In this document: piece after piece, positions 12,619 through 22,458 of the stretch
Numbering within the stretch: position 1 is the first letter of the stretch
Layout of the letters: the number at the start of each line of letters is the position of its first letter
Source: Mycocentrospora acerina
Taxonomy: Eukaryota; Ascomycota; Dothideomycetes; Pleosporales
DNA length: 64,000 nucleotides
Direction: 5' to 3'
NCBI GenBank assembly: GCA_022701365.1
Contig: JAKUHH010000251.1
Location: 1 to 64,000 of the forward strand
Translations under genes and position numbers: made by a program
The notes under the pieces: model-generated
What the model was told of the DNA's origin: nothing
The model's database searches: none
What the model saw: only the letters and a program-made list of their open reading frames with translations

Positions 12619-15600
12619 GCTTTGCTGCCGTCACGCGATGCGCTTCACGAACGTAGGAACGCCTCTTCTCTTCTCGCGTCTGCATCTTTGCGTTCGCACT
12701 GAAAACGTTGCCGTCGGGATTTTCTAGGTGGTGTTTAATCAAGACGGTTGTCGGACTATGCAAAAGTCCTGGTTTGTGGAGCTTGGTTGGCCGTGCGTTT
12801 GGCTTTTTTTCCCTTCCTTCCTTTCGTTGGACTGTTTGCGTGCGTGCTTGCTTGCTCGCTCGCTTCATTCCTCCCCCCTTTTCTTTGTTGATTGTTCCTA
12901 TGTCCCGAACTATTGTGTATGCGCGTGCGTGTGCGGTAGAAGGCTGTGCCGGATACAAAACAAACAAGATTGGTTGCTGTTGCGAAAAAAAACGTTCTCG
13001 TAAAGAAAGGGTAGATTTTTCCTTTTTTATTATTCTGCGTTTTGAGATATCCAAAGACACGAACGACGAGTTTGATGACTACCTTACTACCTATCATGCT
13101 GATTCGCGCCCTGGGGTTGCTGAGTGATTGATTGACCAACCACAATCTGGTTCGTGTGATTGACGTGAAAACGAGCTTTTGCTGCGTAGAAACGCGCGTA
13201 CACGTGGTGAAGCGGTTACAATGTGAGCTAACGCTTTGTTTTTTCTCCCTCCTTCGCAGTCGTATACACAAACAAGTGCAGATTGAGTGGTCGGAGTTAT
13301 TGTGCAGATTGGCTCGGAAAAAGAGCTGACGACGCTCTTTTTTTACTTGCACCCTCCTCCCCTTTGACCCGTTCTGTTCGTCTTCGTACACACCGCGTTC
13401 CATCCATCCTCACTACCGTCTTTTTTGTGTGTAACCACCTCCCCGCCAACTAATACAGACACGCAACTTGACACATGTACCACACTCATTTAATCCAACT
13501 TGCTTCTCTGCCTCTTCAGGTAGAGTAAAAAACCCGCACATCGCCATCAAACAACACCTCCCCGACGCTCCGACATGCTTCTCTTCTCTCTCTCTGCCAA
13601 CGCGACATTCCGCGCTCTGGTGTCACTCGCCAGTCTAGCCCAGTGAGCTTGAGCCACAGACGCGTCAGCACATGATGAGATCAGCCAAAGCGAGCTTTGT
13701 CTGTTCGTATCCAAAGTGAAGCTGAACTATGTAAATGACATGCCACCCATTCGAAATGAGCTGCGCTATGAGAGGAGAGGAGACGAGACGAGAGGAAAAG
13801 TGTACTTGCTGATGATGATGATGATGATGATTGTGTGCTCTTCATCATCTTGTTCGCGGCATCGTATAGCATCATCGTACAACGCGCCGCTGTGAATCTT
13901 ATTCTTTGTGAGATCTTCTGTTTCCGCGGAACATGCATGTGATCCAGCTGATGTTTAGTAATAGCGAATGCGGGGTGAAAGTGTCGCGAATTAGAATCTG
14001 TCATCGCTTGTGGGGTCTTTCACATCAGACTTGGTACGCTACGGTTATGGGGATGGTTCTGACATTTCACGTGGGCTGTTGAGGTGGTCGCTTGATTCAG
14101 TTGTGGCTGAGGTGAGGAGTGCGCTTTCATTAGCGAATCTTTAATTGGGTCTCAGTTTGTGTGTGTGGAACGGCTCTTCTGAGCGCTTGAGGTTGCGGGT
14201 TGTTTCCGTGGGCTTTGTCGGTAGGAGCGGTAGATCACATGTTCAAGTGTGGAAGTGGATGGTTGATCAGTGGAGGATGAGAATTGGAAGAGGTTTGGAA
14301 GTGTTTGGATAGCTGTGGGCATATCTGCGTAGCGATCAAGATTCGCATGACGAAAGTGAAAGTGATGATGATGACGACGGCGTGGTGGACGGAAAGGAGA
14401 CTTTCTTATCCAATAAGTGGACTGGCAAGACGCCGTCTCAGTGTGAGTTAAGCTAGGAATAAAATGGCTTTAGTATAGTGGATGGGTTTTCATGGCTTCT
14501 CGCGAGGTTCGAGAAAGTAAGTGTGGGTTTAGACACAGAAAAGAGGGGATGCTAGCCTATTATTGCTTTGACTGGAGTGTGCAACCTATCGGGGATTTGT
14601 TGGAGAATATTGCAGATTGAGCGTTCTTGTTATAGAAAAAGCAATGATCATTCTACGACTGCAAGTAAATAGAAATAATGATGGTGGTGAGAGGGTTATT
14701 CGATCGCAGTGTTCAGTTCGGCTTGTGAGTTTGGCATGACTTGATGATGATTGAATGACTACGATCATATATGATATCAACTACCATCTTCAACTACAAA
14801 TTAACTATGATATTTAAGACGCTCCCTTAGTATTGCACTATTTTGCTCTATGATGTCAATACGGTTTCTCTACATTACGAAGATAGCTCAGATGAAAGCA
14901 GACCATCAGCTTCCAGCCTACTTTCAACATTTATCAATGATCCTATACTTCACCTGATAGGAGACCGATTATCAGGAAGAAAGATGCAAGGGTGGGTAGT
15001 AGGAACAATATCAAAATACATGTATTGCTTAAAACAGTACAAGGTCAAAAGTCTGATCACGGTAGTGCCAATCTGAATAAAACCTACCTCCTACTACGGC
15101 GTGAAACCATGTGAGCGGAAATTCGAGTTTATTTAATCAATGCTTGATCCGTGCTTAAGCAAAAAGTTCAAGTTGATTCAAGTTTGAAAACTTTCCAACC
15201 AGTCTACGAGGGATGTAGTCATCTTTTAAGACCAATGTTTTTCACCTTACCTACTTTCCAACAAAGCGTTTTTGTCGTTAGGTACCTTCTAGAGAGTAAT
15301 TTCTTACATGCTAAACATAAACTAATCTGCAGCATGTTCTAGAGTCCATATGACGATCAGCATGATGGGGACTCAAAACCTTGCAAGATTTTCGCAGAAC
15401 CATTTTCAGGAGCATGTTGATTTAGAAAAAGTACTTAGTATGGAACGACAGTCTGCGAATGCGTTTGTTGTTGGGAGCTGTCGCATACAGAGGACCAAGA
15501 CTATTTTTAGATGCCTAAAACCCGCATCTGGATTTTTCTGTCTGAGACTGAAAAGAGCAGTATGACTGTGATAAGATGTAGTGAGGATGGTAAAGGTAAA

Positions 15601-16663
15601 ATGACGGGAAGAAAGTGGTCGAGAAACAAAGCAGGAGGGGCGGTGTAAGCGTGAGCGCCAATAGAATGAAGCTAAGTACTTGGGTTTCTATGTGGCGCCT
15701 TTAACAGTCTTTAGGCAGGATAGGACGAATGTACAAGCCAACCCGAGCAAAGATTCTCGTCCGTAACAGTCTGTGCTCTCCTTGAATGATTTCTCCGACT
15801 CCAATGCGTCATATCCAAGGCTCGCTAAATTGTCCAGGGAAGACGGCATCCTGTTCTCCACACCCAATGGTGGCCTTACTGCGAGGCAGAATCAGGCCCT
15901 CTTCGCCTGACTGGTTAGCCAGATTCCTATTCCGCCCCCAACCGTCCAAACGTATGAGCATGCATGACTTTTGTCGCCGCATCGAGTGGCAGTGGCAGTG
16001 GTGGCAGTTCAAGCCACAGCGTATTTTTGGGCACACCTCACCACGCTTCTCTTCAGCCGTTCATCATCAACAATCCAGCCTCTCACATAATGTCAACAGC
16101 TACTCAAACCCTATTGCCACGCTTTCCGGAACTGTACAACGGTCAGCCGCACAGCCCGAATAGGCGTGCTGGATGCACGATCCCTGTGTTGATGCCTGGG
16201 CGCTGCTCCACATGCCGTCCTTGTGTTATTCTCATTCGTTCCTGCGTCAAGTCATACAGTGACGGGAGGGCGGGATGGCATAGCCAAGCCTTTTGCGCAG
16301 CGCGGCAGACGTACTCGATGTGGTACTTCTAAGCGGGTGAGCGGCTGTGCTGGATAAGCTGGGGTGGCGCCCTTGCTTAAGTGGTTGTCTTTCGCTCTCA
16401 TTGGCATATTTTTTGTCTCAAGTCTGCGCAGTGGCCGACTATTAGAAGAGTCAACCCGTCTCTTTTGGAGGAGAAAGGATCATCCTGGAGTAAGAAGATA
16501 AGGCTGGTTGTGTCCAAGTTGAGGACTACAAAAATCTTTCCTTCGACATTTGTTACGTTGCCAACATAACGATTTACGACAATAAAGCAAAAACTGGACA
16601 TTGATACCGTATCAAACCCGCAAATTCAAAGGCGTTCGTGCGCCTTTGGGCCTCAACCTCAAC
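12619..16663. other. 4-kb gene-free spacer
   Basis: Contains the 3' side of the DUF1996 gene (T-rich stretches around 12,780-13,350), a short (GAT)n run at about 13,811-13,832, then mixed sequence with no credible coding frame on either strand. From about 14,750 to 15,600 the base composition is AT-richer. No tRNA, repeat family or transposon end could be recognised. The last 100 bases serve as upstream region of the S41-type protease. Confidence 0.45.
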
Positions 16664-19052
16664 ATGAGGTCTTTCGCAGTAGTATCGGCACTTGCAGCCG
16701 TTGCCACAGCACAGCTATCCTCCATGGTAGTGTCATCACGCACATCTCTAGGAAATGTGGTGCCTTCAGCTACGCAGTCGGTGTCGGGTCCCATTTCGAC
16801 AGACCGCGCGTGTGCGCAGATTGCAAGTGCTATTTCAAGGACCAGATCACAGAATGTAATTTTAGAGGCTTCAGTAAGTGTGAATTCTTTGCTTTAAAGT
16901 CGATGCAGATGGAAGAACGTAGCAGAGACTTGGTTGACTGACAGAATTTCAGATTGCATACGCATGTTTAAAGTCTGTGCCAATCAGCCAAGAAGACGCC
17001 GCATTTACAGTCAATTCAATCAAACAAATGACTGAATTCCAGTCTACTCTTGCGTACCTCAAAGACCCACCACAGGGATGGCCAAATGAGGCAGTCGATA
17101 TAATTGGTGGGCTGGATGCCATCAGTTCCAAAGTAACTAGTGGAGGATATACCAACGAGTATGATTTCGAGGCTGAAATTGCAGATCTGTTTGCTCGGTC
17201 GCACGATGGTCATCTTGGATTCAACGGCATGGCATACAGCGGGACTTTTTATTGGCGCAGGAGTAGCAGCATTGCCCTAGTTTCAGCATCAAGAGATGGA
17301 AGCGGACTCCCCAGAATCTGGGCGTTGGGGGACTTCAACAAGACGGGAGGTTCGTTTGAACCGTCGCCCATTACACAAATCGACGGAAAAGATGTTTTGC
17401 AGTTCTTGGGGGAAGAGGCGAACCGAACCTCCTATCACGATCCAGACGCGCGGTACAATGCCTTGTTCTTCCTGCAGCCAGCAGAAAGCTACGGACAATT
17501 CACCTCGCCACGATTCTACCCTGGCGACACAACCAGAGTCACATTTGAAAACGGGACGACGAACGAGTACCGCAATGCTGCGATTGTTCTGGATCCCGCT
17601 TCGTGGCAGGGTGTCTCTAGCCCCCAGTCTTTCTACCAGACGTTCATCTCTCCTTCGACGAGCTCGCGGAAAGTGAAGAAGAGGGACCCGAATGCACTGC
17701 CGCGTAATCTTGAGAATCCTCGCGACTTGGAATTTTACGGCTCTACTGTTATTCAACATGGATCTGTGCCTGTTTTCTACCCGCGGCCAGTTGTGGCTCA
17801 TACGGCACCCAACACTCCACTAGCAGGCTACTTTATCAATACTGCCGTCGGCCAGATTGGTGTACTGGTGGTTCAGACGTTCAACACACCCGATGCGGCC
17901 ACAAGCGTTGAATTCCAAAGCGTGGTCCAACGGTACATTGCACAAGCCAAGTCTCGTGGCGTCACAAAGCACATCATCGACGTACGCACAAACGGCGGCG
18001 GAAAGGTGATTCTAGGCTACGACTTGTACAAGCAATTCTTCCCCTCGCAGGTGCCACAGACACAATCCCGTTACCGTGGCCACCCTGCCAGTGAACTCTT
18101 CGGCTCACGCATCTCCTCCATCATCCGCCCCACGTCCGCAAACCTCGACCTCTACTCCAGCCCCTTTAGCAACGACGCGTACCTGAACAAGGATCTGCAG
18201 GCGTTCCCAGACTGGAAGGCCATGTACCCGCCAGACCGCTTCCACAACGATAACTTCACGACACTATTAAAGTACAACCTCTCCGATCCTCTGACAACCT
18301 CCGACCCTCGCCTCGGCACCGGCATCACCGTCACCGGCTACGGCAACCGCGCAGACTACACACAAGACCCCTTCCGCGCCGAAGACATCATCATCCTCTC
18401 CGACGGCATCTGCGCCTCCACCTGCTCCATCTTCACCGAGCTCATGTCCCAGCAATCCGGCGTCAAGACGCTCACCATCGGCGGCCGCCCCCAACCAGGC
18501 CCCATGCAGCACACGGGCGGCACAAAGGGCACCCTCGTCCTCCCCGCCGAGTACCTGCAATCCCTCTCAGCCTACGCAATCTCCACATACGCATCCACCC
18601 GCGCAGAAGCCCAATCCTGGCTCGCCTTCGTCCCCAACCCCTTTGCAATCGCCTACTCGGACGCAAGCATCAACTTCCAGGACAACATCCGCGTGGGCCT
18701 CGAGTCCGGCGGCGTGCCCTCGCAGTTCCTCAACGACTCGAGTTCCTGCCGCGTGTGGTACGAGCCCGAGATGTATCTCAATGTTACGCGCGTGTGGGAC
18801 AAGGTTGCGCGCACGGCGTTTGGGAACAATGGCGCGTTGGATGAGGCGGCGTGTGTGGCCGGGAGTGTGGCGTCGAGGGACATGCAGACGGGGCAGGGGG
18901 CGGGGAATCCGGGCGTGGGAGACGCGTCGGAGCAAGGGGGTAAGAAGAAGGGTGCGGGGAGTGCGGTGAGACCTAGTTTGATGGGTGTGGTTGCCGTGGC
19001 TAGCTTTGTGGTTTTCGCGCTGGGAGGAGGAGGGATGGGGGTTGTGGGATGA
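16664..19052 (+). CDS. secreted S41-type (CPAF-like) serine protease, probably GPI-anchored
   Basis: Two exons, 16664-16873 and 16953-19052, give 769 residues; exon 1 ends in phase 0 at TCA/GTAAGT and exon 2 starts after TTTCAG. The start was placed at MRSFAVVSALAAVATAQ, a clear signal peptide. The middle resembles the CPAF-like PDZ region of fungal S41 proteins. The S41 core is visible as GQIGVLVVQTFNTPD, then HIIDVRTNGGG near residue 410, and IILSDGICASTCSIFTELM near 550, where Ser559 of C-A-S-T-C is the likely nucleophile. A hydrophobic C-terminus (LMGVVAVASFVVFALGGG) after a Gly-rich linker looks like a GPI-attachment signal, suggesting a cell-surface enzyme. Relatives include uncharacterised fungal tail-specific proteases and ustP of ustiloxin clusters; no cluster surrounds this copy. 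It ends 126 bp from the convergent aldo/keto reductase. Confidence 0.9.
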
Positions 19053-19178
19053 GAGATGACACGGTAGAGTATTAGCATGATGGATGGATGGATGTACATA
19101 GATGCCAATGATGACATGAATTCCTTAATATATTTATATGTTTTTAATATGTACTTGTAAATGTGCAGTCCTCAACTA

Positions 19179-20147
19179 CTACACCTTACTCCTGGAACCT
19201 TTCACAGCATCGTAGTTGTCCACGGGCGCGTCGTCCTTGACGCTCTCCCAAATCTTCTGAATCGCCTCCTGCGCCTCCTTGCTCAGCGGGCCCTTCTTCA
19301 GCGACCCAATTGTCTGCTCCACCTGGGGCAAACTGCTGGCCCCAAAGATGACGCCGTCGCCCTTTGTCTCGTCCAGCGCAGAGTGGTATGCCACCCACCT
19401 GTAGGCCAGCTCCGCCTTGGAGATGCCCTCCTTCTCTGCAACGCTGTTCCATGTTGCGAGTGCCTCGCGCAGGCTAGGCTTGTTGTACAGCGCCGTGTAC
19501 AAGCCGCCCATGACGCTGGAGTTGAAGCGCCCGGCGCCCGCATCGATATCGGCAATGGACTTTGTCAGGAACCCACCTGCAATAGGCGAGTATGCGTAAA
19601 AGGAGATATTGAGGCGGCGCAGTGTGGGGAAGAGGTTGGTTTCTAGGTGGCGCGCGACGGGGTTGTAGTTTCCTTGGTAGACGGTGGGGAGGACATAGCC
19701 CTTCTCCTTGTTGTGGTTGTAGACCTTCTCGACATCTTCGGCGGCGAAGTTAGAGAGCCCGAAGCGCTTGAAGACGCCAGCCTTGTAGGCTTCGTTGACG
19801 CCAGAGAGGTAGTCGTCAAGAGAGAGGCTGGGGTCGGGGGCGTGGATGTAGAAGACGTCGAATTGGTCGATGCCGACAGTCTTTAGGGAGTCTTTGGCAT
19901 CAGCAAGGGCAGCATCATTGCTGAGGGAGCCAGGAGCGAAGCCTCCAGGCCACTTGGAGTCGATTGTGAATTTTGTGCGCTTGGCTTGCTGGCCGATAGC
20001 TTTCTCGGAACCGGTATAAAGTCGGGCCGTGTCAATGTTTGTGACGCCATTGGCGAGCAGGACGTCAATGACAGCCTCTTGCTCTTCGGGCGTCTTAAAG
20101 TACGCCTGCTCAGAGAGGGCGGCGCCACCAAAGATGATCTTGACCAT
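19179..20147 (-). CDS. aldo/keto reductase, AKR7 (aflatoxin-aldehyde reductase) type
   Basis: Single exon, 322 residues, start at 20147. The AKR catalytic tetrad is readable: Asp39 and Tyr44 in NIDTARLYTGSE, Lys65 in TIDSKWPGG and His102 in FYIHAPDP. Later family elements are GLSNFAAEDVEKV, VYQGNYNPVARHLE, FYAYSPIAGGFL and VIFGASSLPQVEQTI (the NADPH-binding end). Length and sequence style match AKR7-like cytosolic NADPH-dependent reductases acting on aldehydes and dicarbonyls; the in vivo substrate is unknown. The name does not imply mycotoxin synthesis here, since no pathway genes flank it. The promoter side (20165-20225) has GTT/GGT microsatellite runs. Confidence 0.92.
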   Translation of the reverse strand: MVKIIFGGAALSEQAYFKTPEEQEAVIDVLLANGVTNIDTARLYTGSEKAIGQQAKRTKFTIDSKWPGGFAPGSLSNDAALADAKDSLKTVGIDQFDVFYIHAPDPSLSLDDYLSGVNEAYKAGVFKRFGLSNFAAEDVEKVYNHNKEKGYVLPTVYQGNYNPVARHLETNLFPTLRRLNISFYAYSPIAGGFLTKSIADIDAGAGRFNSSVMGGLYTALYNKPSLREALATWNSVAEKEGISKAELAYRWVAYHSALDETKGDGVIFGASSLPQVEQTIGSLKKGPLSKEAQEAIQKIWESVKDDAPVDNYDAVKGSRSKV

Positions 20148-21271
20148 GTTTAGATTGGGGGGTGCTGTCGTTGTTGTTGTTGGTGGTGGTGGTGGTGGAT
20201 GACTGAGTGTGTTGTTGTTCTTTGGATGACTTGTAGGAATTGCAGGTTGAGCCTGGAGAAAGGGGATGCACGATATTTATGTCATAGAGTGGACTGGCAT
20301 GAGTGAAGCTGGCCACTTATGTGCTCAAGCTGTCCAATTGCGTATGCTCGTCTTGACCCCACTACATGCACACAAGACACGTCTGAGCAGGTACGACGCC
20401 ATGTCCGGAAAACATGATGCTAGTCCTCTTGTCAATGATTTGTCCGTGGCACCGAGTCAACAAGCTGGGGTTGTAGATATCTATGTGATTCTACGGCACA
20501 GGCACCAACCTTTGCGTACACGACCCGCAGTTTCAGGGTCGAACTGCGGGGACGAAAGCGCTTGGCGCGCTCAATTCGCCCAAGTGCATTACTCCGAGGC
20601 TTGCAGGAGTGAAACTATAACTGTTGGAGGGTATAAAATGGACGAAGCGAGTGCCTATCCTGGCGATGAAGCACTTAGGCTGACAAATGGACAGCAATTG
20701 CAAAGAATGGAATGTATTGACGCGCGCTAATGATTGGCAGGAGAGCACGCCACTACGGATAGGTAGCAGCTTATTGATCACGACAACGGCTTCAAGGTAG
20801 TCCTCATTCGTCTATCGAGTTGCTCAGATGCAGGTAGTGAGTTGCTCAGATGCGGGCAGTGAGTTGCTCGGATGCGGGCAACAATTCATTCCGATGCGGG
20901 GAGCAAGTTGTTCCGACGCGGGCAATAGGTTGTTCCGATATAGACTTGGAAGCTTTACAGAGCTCAGGAGCACTGGCTGTCATGGTAACTTGTCAAATTG
21001 CAATGTGAGCACGTGTCATCTTCATCCAAGCGAGTTCAGTACAATGCCAGCTTCTGGTGGTTGTGAAGGAGAGGTGTTGCATGTTGTTTTGCAAGAAGTG
21101 ATGGAGAGGGCCTGGCTGTGTAGCTGGGGGAAGCTGGCAGTGGCCTGGCTGTGCACCAGCAGACGTTGGTGTTTGCCGTGAGGTGATATCACAACAAGCC
21201 ATGGATAGACGTTGCCATGTGCGAGGTCTTGAAGACTGGGCACAGAGGGCCAGCGGTCCAGGGTGGCATGC
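20148..21271. other. intergenic with 22-bp tandem repeat, no gene seen
   Basis: Upstream region of the aldo/keto reductase and downstream region of the SNARE gene. It holds GTT/GGT microsatellite near 20165-20225 and the tandem repeat at 20818-20943. No coding frame of protein-like composition was found. Confidence 0.5.
20818..20943. repeat. 22-bp minisatellite, about 5.7 degenerate copies
   Basis: Consecutive units begin at 20818, 20840, 20862, 20884, 20906 and 20928 (partial). The consensus is close to AGTTGCTCRGATGCGGGCAR followed by two variable bases. Copies diverge progressively from left to right. The unit length is not a multiple of three, so this is not coding. Confidence 0.85.
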
Positions 21272-22157
21272 TCATAGAATGAGGAGCAGGACGAGGAGCA
21301 CGATGAGGACAAAGATGAGGACGGCGATGCAGCAGCTGGACCAGCGGTCTGTGTGAGGGGCGTGTTAGCCAGCGAAGGCATTAAGCCAGCATGGCAGCGT
21401 GTTGGCCATCAAGGCATCAAGCCATCGAGCCAGCATGGCAATCCAGAGAGTCGCAGACGTACCTTCGTTCTTCCTGATGACCCAGCCCACCTTCTTGAGG
21501 CCCGTCTGCAGCTTCCCGCCCACGCGGTCAGCCACGTGATCGACGTCGTCGAGCAGCTCGCCCTGTTCCTCGAGCTCGCGGCCCATGTCGTCGGCCTGCT
21601 GGCGAAGGTTGCCGACGGTGCGGAACACGCCGTCCAGGGCCTCGTCCTGCTCGTGCATCATCTCCAGCTGGCGCTCCTGCTCAAAGGCGGCGTAGTGGTC
21701 CTCGTCGTCGTCGTCGAAGACGTCGGGGTCGGGGAGGGCGCCCGTGTTCTGCGCGTCGTGGACCGTCTGGCGCAGCGAGCCGTGCATCTTCTCAATCTCG
21801 TCGCCGACATCCTTGACCAGCCGCCGGCGACGCTCGACCTCGTCAATCTCCAGGCCAAAGCGGTAGGGGTCGACCTCGACGGCCTTGACGCTCTCGACGA
21901 GGTCGTGCAGGTCCTGGCTGAGGTCCTGCAGCGTCTGCTCGAGCTCGTGGCGGGCCTCGAGCAGCTCGGGGCTGGTCGCCGACGACGCCGAGGAGCGGAT
22001 GCGCAGGTACGACTGGAAGAGGGGGCGGCACGTGTTGAGGGCCGCGAGCACGTCGCTGTGGTGCCGTCAGATGAGAGCAGACATGAACCAAGGTGGGTGG
22101 GAGAATGTACGCCTGGACTTGGAGGAACGGGTCCTCGTCGTTTGTGGAAGACATCAT
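21272..22157 (-). CDS. TLG1: Qc-SNARE of Tlg1/syntaxin-6 type
   Basis: Three exons on the minus strand: 22157-22111, 22055-21463 and 21348-21272 (238 residues; a second in-frame ATG at 22154 is equally possible). Both introns are GT-AG and frame-consistent. The N-terminus (DEDPFLQVQADVLAALNT) and the following helical part match the syntaxin-6 N-terminal domain (about 8-105). An acidic linker (PDVFDDDDEDHYAAF) leads to the SNARE helix (about 140-205), whose zero-layer glutamine lies in RELEEQGELLDDVD. Only the spliced form gives the C-terminal anchor: after VGWVIRKNED comes RWSSCCIAVLIF and a Val/Leu-rich stretch, a typical tail anchor. The protein should act in endosome-to-TGN vesicle fusion. 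It is divergent from the METTL25-type gene with 301 bp between starts. Confidence 0.9.
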
Positions 22158-22458
22158 CTCTTCTTCTTTTTCCTTCTTCTTCTTCTTCTTCTTCTTCTTG
22201 ACACACGCACTCCCTCTCGACACAATGGCGCATGCAAGATTGGCGGGGCGGATGATGCAGCTCGACTCGCCCAGGCGCGTGGACGCGTTCGAGATAAGCC
22301 GGCGATACCCCAGGACGCTTGGACGCTTGGACCGCCACACTTGCTCAAAAAGACCATTTGCTCGACAAGAGTCACGGCAGCCAACATGAAGCAACGCCTG
22401 TCCAGTCGCCAGATAGCCTCAGAACAACCCTCTCGCGCACGAGGACTTGGCTGAAGAC
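22158..22458. promoter_or_regulatory. divergent promoter, SNARE / METTL25-type gene
   Basis: The 301-bp interval between the two start codons must hold both promoters. It contains an uninterrupted TTC/CTT tract (about 22159-22199), a polypurine-polypyrimidine element common in fungal promoters. No TATA box is evident. Confidence 0.6.

Noticed and set aside
19179..20147. Aldo/keto reductase as evidence for a mycotoxin cluster
   Set aside because: AKR7-like enzymes are general reductases, and no polyketide synthase, NRPS, P450 or pathway regulator lies in the window.
21353..22201. 282-codon plus-strand frame over the SNARE gene
   Set aside because: Antisense to a spliced gene with clear family features; it is Val/Leu/Ala/Arg-biased shadow sequence.
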